Below are positions 45,270 through 56,300 of a DNA stretch of 64,000 nucleotides, in pieces; within the stretch, counting starts at the first letter, position 1, and every line of letters starts with the position of its first letter. Position numbers and translations under genes: made by a program. Origin of the DNA: Agrocybe praecox (lineage: Eukaryota; Basidiomycota; Agaricomycetes; Agaricales; Agrocybaceae); contig OZ024845.1 in assembly GCA_964017145.1 (NCBI GenBank), forward strand, positions 2,418,001 through 2,482,000, read 5' to 3'. The notes below the pieces were generated by a model. The model ran no database searches. It worked only from the letters and a program-made list of their open reading frames with translations, and was not told the DNA's origin.

Positions 45270-48200
45270 ATGTCTGCAGCAGCGATCTCTCGTGAACATT
45301 ACGCACAAATTCGCGGGAACTTTCGCCGCTTCCGTATTCTCACTATCGGCCGACGCAACTCGGGCAAAACGACTGTCCTGCAGAGAGTCTGCAACACCAC
45401 TGAGAAGCCAGCGATAATAAACAAGAAGGGGAAGCAGGTGAGCACACATCATGTTTGCGCATTTCATATTTCTCACTGCTTGGGTCTAGATGACGCCGGA
45501 CGATCACATCCTTGCGCCAACGATTGAGGTCAGCCTTACCTGTATGCCCCGCGGAGATCTGGGCTGAATTAGGATCTCAGCGAGGAATACACGAGATCGA
45601 TGACGAGATGGTCTTCAAGACCAATAGCAAATTCGTGTTTCATGACTCTAGGGGATTCGAGAGCGGTGGGGCGGACGAGCTAAAAATAGTACAGGGTTTT
45701 ATCAATAGGCGTTCGCAAGAAATGAAGTTGGATGACCAATTACACGCCATCTGGTATTGTACTTACAGTGTTTCAAGATTCATGATCTCATTATCATTGA
45801 AAATAGGTATTGCATTCCGGTCGACAATGCAAGGCCTGTAACACATGCAGAGAAACAGTTTTTCTCAGAATGTGGAACAGGAAAAGGTGAGCCTTATTCA
45901 AATATTTTATGTAATTATTTTTGACTATACATAGTTCCTGTTGTTGTTATTTTCACCAAGATGCATGTTAAAGATGCAGAAGAGTGGGAAAAGGACAATG
46001 ACAAAACTGATGATCAGCTTCGAACTTCTGCAATTGAGGAAGTAGAGACAGGTGCATGGGCAGAGTTGCAGAAATTAAAGTATCCTCCATCAGCAGCAGT
46101 CTACCTGGGAGGTAATGTCTATTTATGCAAACAGTATCTTCAGTATATATGGCTAAACAATGAAACTGGTAGAAATCAAGCCTGAGGACATCAAGTGTGA
46201 TGTTCTCATACAAAGCACCTTGAATTCTCTGGATGATGAGAATCTACGTCTGTTATTGGTCTTAACACAGCAGGCAAATTTGGAGCAATGTATGAAAAAG
46301 GCATATGACAGGTATTGATCTTTAAATTTGAGGATATTTAACATGCATGGAAAACGGCACTGAAATGGTATTTAACAGCTATGCAATGCACGGGCTATCA
46401 AGTGATATAGATTTGGCCAAAATACTTGAATATTTTCCTTACACACAGGTATGTCTTTTGTTGAATGTTTTGGTAATAAACTTGTATATTAATTATATAT
46501 TTGTAGGAATTTTGGCAGGTAAACATGCATGATATATTTAAATTTGTATTTGGCTAATAATTGTTCTCCTGTTTATATCTCCTTGAAAGCATGTGTGTGA
46601 CATTCATTCTCTTTTGTGTTTCTGCAGCATCTTATTCCTCCTGTCTATGTCTCCTTGATAGGTTGTGTGTGACATTCATTCTCCTTTGTGTTTCTGCAGC
46701 ATCTTATTCTTCCTGTCTATGTCTCCTTGATAGTATGTGCGTGACATTCATTCTCCTTTGTGTTTCTGCAGCATCTTATTCCTCCTGTCTATGTCTCCTT
46801 GATAGGATGTGCGTGACATTCATTCTCCTTTGTGTTTCTGCAGCATCTTATTCCTCCTGTCTATGTCTCCTTGATAGGATGTGCGTGACATTCATTCTCC
46901 TTTGTGTTTCTGCAGCATCTTATTCCTCCTGTCTATGTCTCCTTGATAGGATGTGCGTGACATTCATTCTCCTTTGTGTTTCTGCAGCATCTTATTCCTC
47001 CTGTTTATGTCTCCTTGATAGGATGTGCGTGACATTCATTCTCCTTTGTTTTTTTGCAACATCTTATTCCTGCTGTCTATGTCTCCTTGATAGCTTGTGT
47101 GTGACATTCATTCTCTTTTGTGTTTCTGCAGCATCTTATTCCTCCTGTTTATGTCTCCTTGATAGCTTGTGCGTGACATTCATTCTCCTTTGTGTTTCTG
47201 CAGCATCTTATTCCTCCTGTCTATGTCTCCTTGATAGGATGTGCGTGACATTCATTCTCCTTTGTGTTTCTGCAGCATCTTATTCCTCCTGTTTATGTCT
47301 CCTTGATAGCGTGTGTGTGACATTCATTCTTCTTTGTGTTTCTGCAGCATCTTATTCCTCCTGTCTATGTCTCCTTGATAGGATGTGCGTGACATTCATT
47401 CTCCTTTGTGTTTCTGCAGCATCTTATTCCTCCTGTTTATGTCTCCTTGATAGCGTGTGTGTGACATTCATTCTTCTTTGTGTTTCTGCAACATCTTATT
47501 CCTGCTGTCTATGTCTCCTTGATAGCTTGTGTGTGACATTCATTCTCTTTTGTGTTTCTGCAGCATCTTATTCCTCCTGTTTATGTCTCCTTGATAGCTT
47601 GTGCGTGACATTCATTCTCCTTTGTGTTTCTGCAGCATCTTATTCCTCCTGTCTATGTCTCCTTGATAGGATGTGCGTGACATTCATTCTCCTTTGTGTT
47701 TCTGCAGCATCTTATTCCTCCTGTTTATGTCTCCTTGATAGCGTGTGTGTGACATTCATTCTTCTTTGTGTTTCTGCAGCATCTTATTCCTCCTGTCTAT
47801 GTCTCCTTGATAGGATGTGCGTGACATTCATTCTCCTTTGTGTTTCTGCAGCATCTTATTCCTCCTGTTTATGTCTCCTTGATAGCGTGTGTGTGACATT
47901 CATTCTTCTTTGTGTTTCTGCAGCATCTTATTCCTCCTGTCTATGTCTCCTTGATAGTATGTGCGTGACATTCATTCTCCTTTGTTTTTCTGCAGCATCT
48001 TATTCCTTCTGTCTATGTCTCCTTGATAGGATGTGCGTGGCATTCATTCTCTTTTGTGTTTCTGCAGCATCTTATTCCTCCTGTCTATGTCTCCTTGATA
48101 GTATGTGCGTGACATTCATTCTCCTTTGTGTTTCTGCAGCATCTTATTCCTCCTGTCTATGTCTCCTTGATAGCTTGTGTGTGACATTCATTCTCCTTTG

Positions 48201-49144
48201 TGTTTCTGCAGCATCTTATTCCTGCTGTCTATGTCTTCTTGATAGAATGTGTGTAGTATTCATTCTTCTTTGCATTTCTGCAGCATCTTATTGCTGCTGG
48301 CTGCATTTTTTTTGACAGAGTGTATGCACAATTTGTCACTTTTCATCTCCTATCAAAGCTTACATCCTATCTTTACTTCTTCAGCAAAAACTAGCAACCA
48401 ATATCCAACTTGTTGCTGAACTCAAAGTAATCATTCAAATTGTGTTAAATATTAAACTCATTTAATTCATTTTTGTTATCATTAGTTCCATAGTCTATTT
48501 GGCTCGGATGAAGTGCAATTACTCTGCTTAGCTATATGTTTGCTTGTATTCTCTTGAATGCTTGTATACAATCTGACATATTCTTTTAGGCTCTATATTA
48601 TGCTCAGAACACATTTTTTATTTATTCAATACATACCCTGAAATTCCATTGCCTACTTACTTTTTGCACACCTTAGGAATTTATGAACACCATGTTCATT
48701 CAAAAATATTGCTTGCTGTTTCAGTTACATTATCATCACAAAGTGGTCAGTCATCTAATTATTCTAAAGATTTACCTTCTATTCAACGCAGTAATGAAAC
48801 ACAAGTATTGGAGGGAAAAAAGAACTGGCCAAAGAAATTGAAACACAAGATAGGGCAGTTACTTGAATCATGTTGTATGTGAATTTATTTTATGTTTAAA
48901 CTTTAAACATCATTTTAGCCTTGATTTCATGTCTTTTTTTGTAAGCCAAAGCAAACAGTTCTGAAGCATTGAAAGATGCTATATGGAAAATCATAATAGA
49001 CCATCGCCTCTGTATGTCTTTTTCCTACCTATTTATATCACCAATTACTTACACTTTTTTATAGCTCTGGACAATCTTGCAGAAGAAATACAAGAAGCCA
49101 AGGCTCTTGCTACTGCTAAAGAAGAAGCAAACAAGACCAACTAA
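45270..49144 (+). CDS. P-loop GTPase-like protein with a giant repeat-filled intron
   Basis: G-domain protein, distant relative of the gene at 27134; 465 residues if the repeat array is fully intronic. Exons: 45270-45437, 45490-45528, 45581-45753, 45807-45886, 45935-46111, 46173-46311, 46379-46448, 46507-46518, 48385-48441, 48486-48537, 48590-48874, 48946-49011, 49065-49144 (1398 nt, phase kept throughout). The P-loop GRRNSGKT is at 27-34, DSRGFE (DxxG) at 91-94 and TKMH near 161-164 in place of NKxD. The C-terminal half (LLLVLTQQANLEQC, DLAKILEYFPYTQ, then KKNWPKKLKHK and AEEIQEAKALATAKEE) is helical and Lys-rich. Intron 8 (46519-48384, 1866 bp) consists almost wholly of a 72 bp tandem repeat. 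How the 12 nt exon EFWQ joins the downstream exons is the least certain junction. Function unknown. Confidence 0.75.
46591..48312 (+). repeat. 72 bp minisatellite, about 24 units, inside an intron
   Basis: About 24 units of 72 bp with high identity. Each unit contains a pyrimidine tract followed by TTTCTGCAG (a few CTGCAA), and most begin TGTGCGTGAC or TGTGTGTGAC. Because 72 is a multiple of three, one frame stays open for 584 codons (MCVTFILLCVSAASYSSCLC-type units), but this is a repeat artefact. Units 7-12 and 13-18 are near copies of each other, a 432 bp higher-order duplication. The last unit degenerates into TGTGTAGTATTC...CTGCAGCATC before unique sequence. Confidence 0.95.
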
Positions 49145-49868
49145 AGACCAACATCAGACAAATGACCAGAAAGCAAGAACAACAACAATTCAAGTGTTAC
49201 AAGAATGTGCCTTTGTGATTCTAAATTTTTCCAACATCTTTGACTTGTGACTCTTCTCAATATCGATCCAGAAAAACAAAAACAAAAACAAAAACAAATT
49301 GATTCTGGACATGATATGTAAAACAAATGTAATTTGTAGTTGAATAAATTGTAACACCACCTGCAACCAATCCACAGATGAATTCTTTAAGTATTAACAG
49401 CAACAGACAAAATGATTCCTGAGCATTGATTATCAATTCAAAGAAGGGATACCAATATATTCACGGCATGCATCTACTCAAACTGCAACTATATATACCA
49501 TGACTTACATCCAACCCGAAACAAGAAAGGTATGCACGATGCACTTACAAATAAATTACGCAAATGCATACACCTACGACAAATAAGTAGGGAAGAGTAT
49601 GTACCAGTCGCATTTGAGGAGTCACGTCGGGTAAGAAATGTATGTACAAGTAAATAGTATCCTTCAATCTGTCTACTCTGTACTCGCTCGTTTTTTCTTC
49701 CTCCTGTCTTCTACCACATGCAGTTGAAAATGGGGAAATCAGACCTGCCAATCGGAGCAAGGGAGTAAAAAGAGGAAGAGGTAGATCACCATGCACACCA
49801 GGTACCGCCCATCATTATATCACACAACGACACGGCACCATCACCTAAAAAGACGGAATCATTGACAT
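49145..49868. other. intergenic interval
   Basis: About 720 bp. It contains a short (AAAAAC)n run near 49270-49300. No recognised gene. Confidence 0.4.
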
Positions 49869-50289
49869 TCAAAAGAAGAATCTTGCAGCGCCGGTCGCAG
49901 CTCCGGCGAGGACAGCCCATATAGGTGGGACAACGAAACCCTTAGGAGCAGTCGACTTGTCCTTGGTGACCGTCTTGGGGAAGGGAAACGTCTTGTTCGT
50001 GTTTTGGACTCGTCTCGAGGTACAAGTGCCCAGAGGGGAAATTCTGGCATTCGCCGATGGCTTCCAACTGTATGTGTCGCAAGGAACAAAAAGAAACAAT
50101 CAGTTGGCAATACGAAAGTCATCGTCAATTTCATTACTCACACCGAACTTGGGGCATGTGTGTCAGAGCAGCATTGAGGGTGTACCCAATAGCGAAGTCA
50201 ACAGTCGTCTCGAACAGATTGTGTCAGAGGTCAATGAAGACCGTCTCTATCTGCGATGCTTGCTGATGGCTGGTGTTGAACGCTGTCAT
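49869..50289 (-). pseudogene. small two-exon gene with one in-frame TGA
   Basis: Unrecognised gene. Exon 1 50289-50144 and exon 2 50067-49869 keep phase across a good GT...AG intron. Exon 1 reads MTAFNTSHQQASQIETVFID, then L, a TGA at 50226-50224, and HNLFETTVDFAIGYTLNAAL. Exon 2 gives WKPSANARISPLGTCTSRRV and ends in a hydrophobic FVVPPIWAVLAGAATGAA segment. Apart from the TGA the frame is open for 113 codons and the text on both sides looks coding. The simplest reading is a nonsense mutation. A shorter product from the ATG in exon 1 (MPQVR...) is possible. Confidence 0.5.
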
Positions 50290-50540
50290 GCGTCATATTT
50301 GATTGAACATGAACGAACCTGAAATTGCATAAGAGATCATTCATTTATTTTTAAATTTCAATATTTCCTTTTTCGTATTCTCCATTTTAATTTCCTATCA
50401 CGACTCTATCGCAACATTAAGGCACCAATTCTTCCGAAATCTATTCAGTCTAGGCTAAAGTCATGAAACCGTCGCCATGATCCAAGACAAATCACTCCTT
50501 CCTCTCAACGTTCATTGTCTTACGCGTTCAACTCTGAAAA

Positions 50541-51023
50541 ATGTCTTCCCTTTTTGTTCAATCCTTTGTTCAACAGTCCAAGGATGTCACCAATTCTTCC
50601 GAACCTCAGAAAATCAACAAAGCGTCGATATATCCGTTTATTCAAATTGCTGGAGTTTTTGATGCAAGCGAAAATTGCGAAAATTGGCTAGCGACACATT
50701 ACACGGAGGATTACATTTTTCAAGAAGGAGACACCGTCAGTTTTACGTACAGAATTCAGCCGGACGACACATCAAAAATCATTCGCCTCGAGGAAATTGT
50801 GCATTATGAACGAGGAATTATAGTTTTCGCAGTAATGACCACCAGGAAATCAGCACCGGCATTATTCACAAGACCCCGTATTGCTATCCCACAATCACAA
50901 GTGTCCCTCAGCCTCATGCAGAAGATAAGATATGCCTACACTTACATCACACAACAACACAGCATATTCACCACTTATCTAAATCCGTCGCATCCCATCT
51001 ATTCCATCAAAAGACTTCGATGA
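50541..51023 (+). CDS. hypothetical protein, single exon, 160 residues
   Basis: ATG at 50541 and 160 open codons without intron. The composition looks protein-like (FIQIAGVFDASENCENWLAT, EGDTVSFTYRIQPDD, IVHYERGIIVF). A calcium-free beta-rich fold is possible, but no family is recognised. A preceding ATG at 50477 is in another frame. It could be a solitary lineage-specific gene or a fragment left by a mobile element, since transposon debris follows. Confidence 0.4.
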   Translation: MSSLFVQSFVQQSKDVTNSSEPQKINKASIYPFIQIAGVFDASENCENWLATHYTEDYIFQEGDTVSFTYRIQPDDTSKIIRLEEIVHYERGIIVFAVMTTRKSAPALFTRPRIAIPQSQVSLSLMQKIRYAYTYITQQHSIFTTYLNPSHPIYSIKRLR

Positions 51024-51322
51024 CATCATGCAAAGCCCAGGCCATCAAGCGGCTGTGCAACCATCATTCCAAACACATGATTTGATGTCACATGCCTATC
51101 ACGAGTCACTATGAGTCACGGGAACTGATACATCAACAATGTGGCTACACTAAGGTTACATCCGCCAAATATAGCAATCTATCAGCTGGAAACAGCTCGA
51201 TTCCTTCCATCCGTCGATTTCACTAATCGTCAAGTCAACTATGATCGATTTATCATTCAAGAGACGTGCTTGGTCATCCTTTGCTGCGCATTAGTCAACT
51301 TTCTTATTTATTACTCATTCTT

Positions 51323-51460
51323 CATCAGGAAAAACACTTTTTGCCCTGGACTGCCCTGGGCTATCCTGGATTGCCCTGGATTTCCCTGACTGCCCTGGAC
51401 TGCCTTGGGACGCCCTAGGGCAGTCCAGGGCAGTCAGGGCAAAAAGTGTTTTTTCTGATG
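51323..51460. mobile_element. MITE-like element with 26 bp terminal inverted repeats
   Basis: 138 bp. The ends CATCAGGAAAAACACTTTTT and its partner match over 26 nt with one mismatch. The interior is a chain of CTGCCCTGG/CTGCCCTGA motifs, partly palindromic around CCCTAGGG near 51415-51422. It is non-coding. A related but shorter element with the same CCTGG/CAGGG-rich interior lies at 59095-59202. Confidence 0.8.
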
Positions 51461-52117
51461 TTATTCATTTCTTACTCATTTCATCGATTGATAGACAGTT
51501 TTCTTCTTCTTTTCCATCGTTTCAACCCATTCCTTTGTCATTCCTGACTCACTCGCTCAGTCAGCTTATTCATTTAACCCCTTATTCTTTGTCATTCGTT
51601 TCAACCTTACTTGTGGATTTGTAGTATAAAAACTAGTTAGATCCTATAAAGTAGAAGACAAGAAGTACACCCCTATCATAGGACAATTGTACCGATTCAA
51701 GCAGCTATTTTTCAGTTCAGTATTCATTCAGTCAATCTTCAGTCTCGGCAGTCAATTCTATAGCTTGGAAAATGTTCCAAGCTTCAATTATTCTCTTCTT
51801 TTTCGATGTTTTCTCTGATTTGAAAGTGGAATACGTTCACTTTGATTTCTACTCTCTTATTCAATCTCAAACTTTTGTCTAGGACAAAAGCTCATCACAA
51901 ACCCTTAAACCTATACAATCTTTACACCAACAAACCATTCCTAGGAACGAAGTAACTTTATTCCCACCCCCGAACTCACAGGGAGAGAGTCGTCTTATCT
52001 AGGTCTAGCCCACTCTTTCTCTGGATTTTGTTGGTTGTGTTTTGTGTGATTGGCAAAGCATAAATCACTGACAGAAAAATTGTCTTTCAACACGATGCAC
52101 ACTTTCTTGGATTTGGA
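51461..52117. other. possible LTR-like leader
   Basis: A TATAAAA at about 51628 and a downstream run of imperfect TTCAGTATTCATTCAG repeats (51710-51750) resemble an LTR or a promoter, but no second LTR or primer-binding site was found. Otherwise nothing. Confidence 0.25.
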
Positions 52118-52572
52118 TGGCAAACTCTTCAGGTTCCACCACTCGTTCTGATAACGAGTTGGATAAATCGTTTCGGGTAGAATGGGGCAAAAGTCGTGCC
52201 CAAGCTTCTCGTTCCGCCGAAGAGGTGCTCCTGCTCAAGGAAGAAATGAAGCGCACCTTGAAATATTTGGAATAGAAAGAAAAATGGTGGTTGGAATGTC
52301 AGATATCAAGGCCCAATTGCAACCCCAATCTCGCAGAGGGTCTGCACGCGTACGCTCACATTCAAGCAACACTCCAGTTACAACTTCGTGTGCATTTTCA
52401 AGCTATATGGGCAAAGCCACTCGATGAGCCGATAAATGCAGATATCGATGACTTGCTCAATGTTTCTATTAACCAAATTCCCTTTGACGACAACGAGGAG
52501 GATGAGGACGAGGATGAGGACAATGAAATCGAGTATCCAGAACACGAAGAAGATGATATTGACGACGTCTAA
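52118..52572 (+). pseudogene. KDZ-type transposase C-terminal remnant
   Basis: The frame reads a helical tail FRVEWGKSRAQASRSAEEVL, LLKEEMKRTLKYLE, TAG at 52273-52275, then KEKWWLE, and after it LAEGLHAYAHIQATLQ and LRVHFQAIWAKPLDE with an acidic end. The order (WxK.RARA...EEVxLLxEEMxRVLxFLxWK...WW, then ...GLxAYAxxQA) is that of the C-terminus of Kyakuja-Dileera-Zisupton transposases common in agarics. The stop falls where a Trp (TGG) is expected. The catalytic region is absent, so this is a dead fragment. Confidence 0.65.
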
Positions 52573-53358
52573 CTGACTCCCAAACTACAAACTTACAGCC
52601 TTTGTTTATTGTGCCCTCCTCACTTCTCATCTTTTTCATCACTATACTAAGTACATACATTATCTCACGCGCAACATGTACTATGATTTCGAAAATCAAA
52701 TTTTTCCTATTTTTCAATATCAAATCACAATAAGTGTGGGCCAATATTATTTTATCTAATCAGATTGTATGTACAAGATTCCTGAGTAGTATCTAATCTA
52801 ATCAGCATGAGTCATATTATATACTAAAATAGCCAGAGCGTCCAAAAATAGGTGGGTCAAACTATTTATGCAACGTCATCCAGATTCATGAGTGTCAATC
52901 CATCCATTGCCGGGCATGTTTGAGGGCGCAAAAGAGGCAAAATATTCCCAATATATATTCTGACACTGACCCAGGTTGTTGCGCGATGAAAGGCACATCA
53001 ATTCCGCTAAAAACAGCGAATTGAGTGCAACAACGTGGAAAAACATGAAAATACGTGATTAGAATCTGTGTTTGTCCATATTTGCATACTCCCGCCCCAC
53101 GCACAATGTATAACGCTCATGCTACAGGCCAACCACTACGGCCTACATGCTTAATAATTATGTTACGCAGCCCAGCATCCCACGGAATAACATAGACACG
53201 GCATTTTCAGCACGCACCAAGACATATTTACAAACCATCCGAAATAGGAAGTTGGGCAACTGCCTACATGCATGTATCAAGCTCTTAGGCAACTGCCAGG
53301 GTATGATACATGAATGTAGTGTCTAAGGCTGTAGATGGCTTTGTGTATGATATGTCAA
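52573..53358. other. interval between KDZ remnant and SDS23-like pseudogene
   Basis: About 790 bp. It contains a pair of GGCAACTGCC motifs (53245, 53287) that recur near 58395 and 59085, a hint of another dispersed element. No gene. Confidence 0.35.
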
Positions 53359-54655
53359 TCAAATGACAGGCCCTTTCTTCGAGCTGACGCTCCTCCGACT
53401 GGACTTCCTCTGCAATGCAAGAGGATCAAGTAGCGGGATTGGATTGCGTGAGCCATCAAGTAAATCAATGTGGGTAGGAATAATGGACAGGCTTTTGGAG
53501 ACTGATGCAGTAAGGCTGGGGCTCTGGGTGACACTCGTACGGCTATTCGACCTGGATCGGTTGAGCAGGAATTGTTCCTTATCGGACAACTGGGATGATA
53601 CCAAAGATGCCTTTCAATGCCGTTGCATCTGTGTCGGGTCAATGTTTGGTATCTTGGCGGTGTGAGCAAACAGAGAAAGGACTGAAAGTAATTGATTGAG
53701 ATTTATGGGGTGAATACAAAAAAGGGCACTTACTGTCGACAATAGACACGATTCCTGTAATATTGTTACTCTTATGCACCGATGACAATAAAGTGGGTGA
53801 TGCAGGACCCGATGACTCCTTCGTCACAAAGACGCGGTGCGTATTTGCTATATGTTGCTCAGGACACAATCTGCAAACAGAAAGGATCAGAAACTCACTT
53901 GCGAGCAATTTCTCTATCGTGAATGATAACAAGCTGGACGGAAAAACTGAGTAAACTGAACCGACTGTCAGCACATGTGAACACACGAGATGAAGCAAAT
54001 TCTAACCAGGATATTTATCTGCACCGTCCATGGAGCCCTCCGGTTCCTGGAAGAAGAGAAACAATGAACACTCCAACCAATTTCCCACATGGTTCCTCAT
54101 ACCTTTATTTGTAAAATAAAGTAATGAAGAGGCGTATTCAATACATGGTTGCTTTGCGAAGGTACCAACATCTTTAGAAGCATTATTAAGAACCAATATA
54201 GAGATAAAAGAAAGAGATACCTTTCCGACATCTGTTACGCTCACAGTGCTCAACAAAGTCCCGCTGCTCCCCTCAACGACAGCAACACTGCTGACTCCTT
54301 GTTCGCTCATAAGTTTCATGGCATCTAGAATTGTCGCTGAGGACGTCGCCGACACCACGGATGCATGGAGGTTCAAGGAGGGAAGAGACAGCAACTGGAT
54401 AGGGTTCAATAGATATCTGTAAAATGATACCGTTTCTCATGCATATGAATCAAACCAAGACAACAAGCCTCTGTCCGAGACCATTCCGATGAATTCTCTT
54501 GGATGGACATCAGATTGTATTAACACTGGAGTTCATTGTTAGTGAATAGTCCTTTCGATATGGATTGGGTTGGAAAGCAATATATAAAAAATACACGAGA
54601 CAAAAATAGAAATAAATCTCACCCACATCTATGAGCGCCTCGGGACACCCTTTGA
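53359..54655 (-). pseudogene. SDS23/Moc1-like CBS-domain gene, decayed and 5'-truncated
   Basis: Remnant of a nuclear CBS-domain protein of the SDS23 family (phosphatase and cell-cycle control in yeasts). In gene order: CPEALIDV near 54640, LIQSDVHPREFIGMVSDRGL near 54520, LPSLNLHASVVSATSSATIL and EQGVSSVAVVEG, MLVPSQSNHVLNTPLHYF, EPEGSMDGADKYP, THRVFVTKESSGPASP with ITGIVSIVD, and a Ser/Arg-rich tail ending KKGPVI. Two stops, TGA at 54439-54437 and TGA at 53626-53624, fall where Arg (CGA) would fit. The first CBS pair upstream of 54655 is gone, replaced by repeat sequence. Introns are otherwise well kept, so inactivation looks recent. Confidence 0.75.
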
Positions 54656-56300
54656 AGGTAACTTGATGTATCAGATCTGGCAATTTGGCCTTTTTTTGAT
54701 ACATCATGGTGGGCAATTGCCCAGCCCAGCAACGTGTAGGGAGTGTGCGGCAGGCATAGAGCAAATGCTCTTGACAAACATATACAAATAGGCCTCATTT
54801 TGGGTGTTGGCAGGTACATTTAACCGCTGCAGGCGTACTGGTGTTGTATTGCGGGCGCCAAGTGGGCTATTTGTGTTTTATAAATATTTTCTGAATTTTT
54901 GATGCCCTTTGCGCCCCAAAAATAGGATGGGAAGGGATGGATGGCTGAGGATGACTTTGGATGACGTTTATAAATATTGCACTGGGCGTCATTGGCGTTG
55001 CGATATATTTAGAGCGCTTGATATAATTAATTTGATGGGTTCCTGCTTCGATCCTTCTATATTCGTATATTTAGAGGACTCAGTATAAATAGTTTGATCG
55101 ATTCCCACTAATGGCTATGTTGAGAATGGGAATGATTACATCATATCATCTGATGAATTGCCTTACAAATGTACGTTAAATCACCCTTTGAAGGTACTAT
55201 GATACATGAACCCTCGGAAACTACCTAACAAGGGTGATACATCCACACCGGAAGTTTGCCACTGCCGGCAGTGATATATCACCCATGCTGCAGGCAGAGA
55301 GCAGCTGCCTTTGGTAAACATATGTAAACATTGCTGGTTTTGATGGTTTCGGATGGTAATTATATGTTGTAGGCATAGTGGCTATGTTTTTTGTTGCGAT
55401 ATGTCAGATATATGTTATAAATATGTTTTATGTTTTTTTGATGCCTTTTGCGCACCTAAAAAGGGACGGGACGGGATGGATTGGAAAACATACATCTGGA
55501 TGATGTGTTATTTATAGCCGGACACAGGAAACAGTGTTCCCGAAGTGCCCGAAGCTGTAATTGGGCTCCTGCGCTTTGTTAGGCATCGTTCGGGGCACGA
55601 AAAGCGTAGATATAATATCCGGATATGTTTTGATTTTTGGGGGCACTTTGCACCAAGAAATCCCATTTCTGAGATTATGCACCGCCGGACTGTCTTTAGC
55701 ATTGTCCCCCAGACTTTTTCTAATGGGTCACAACAGGACTCGTTGTGACACAATGCGCAAAAATGGCAACCTCGCCGACCCCGGACACGTCGCGTATGCC
55801 AATCGTTCGACGTTGACGTTGTGCTTGATGTTGGTAACAGTATTGGTCCGCCTGTAGTTCTCAGAGCAGCAATTTCCTGCCGTGTCTTTGTATGTCCGCC
55901 AATGCTGCCAGACTCCTATGAGTGTCTGATGGCAAGTCCTTCAACATTACTCTTCAGCACAGGTGAGCCTTCGCTTCGGCATTAGTTACTCCGCAGCAAC
56001 ATTGTGTCGAGGATGGGCACCGCAATGGTCGGCGTGCTTGGTCGACAACGCTCACGAAGCAGCCGTTCGGAAAATTGAGCGTCGGTGGTGATGACGTTGT
56101 CGTCAACAATGCCGACTCCGAATGCCACTGTCACGCACCAAGGTCAATTGTTCGGGGGATAGTCCCGCGAACAGTCCCGCGGATTTCAATCTCAGAAATG
56201 AGATGCCCTCCTTTGCACCATCAAAAGAGGACGGTATAGGATGGATCGCAAAACATAAAAGTGGATAACGTGTTATTTTTAGCGTGCTTTGGTCATTTCG
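54640..56300 (+). repeat. dispersed repeat cluster, three related ends
   Basis: Three blocks share a GCGC-C-AAAA-GGGACGGGATGGGATGGAT-like motif followed within 40 bases by TGG...GATGA/GTGTTATTT: near 54905-54990, 55440-55515 and 56215-56285. The first two are preceded by similar sequence from CACCCTTTGAAGGTA (54641 and 55183) through a TGATACAT pair and a CAGGCA...AAACATAT stretch. They look like diverged copies of one non-coding element of about 350 bp. Confidence 0.6.
55655..56215. mobile_element. insertion with degenerate inverted ends inside the repeat cluster
   Basis: The left end near 55655-55715 (CATTTCTGAGATT...GGACTGT...CCCCC) is matched in reverse complement by 56150-56215. The ends share about 40 of 65 bases. 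The interior of about 430 bp has no long frame. It is probably a non-autonomous element nested in the repeat above. Confidence 0.4.

Noticed and set aside
46561..48315. A 584-codon open frame encoding MCVTFILLCVSAASYSSCLC-type repeats, which might be read as a giant repeat protein
   Set aside because: The 72 bp unit is a multiple of three, so any stop-free frame stays open through the array. It lies inside a phase-consistent gene and has no start context or continuation outside the repeat.
51620..52060. An LTR retrotransposon end (TATAAAA, TTCAGTATTCATTCAG repeats)
   Set aside because: No second LTR, primer-binding site or gag/pol fragment was found nearby.
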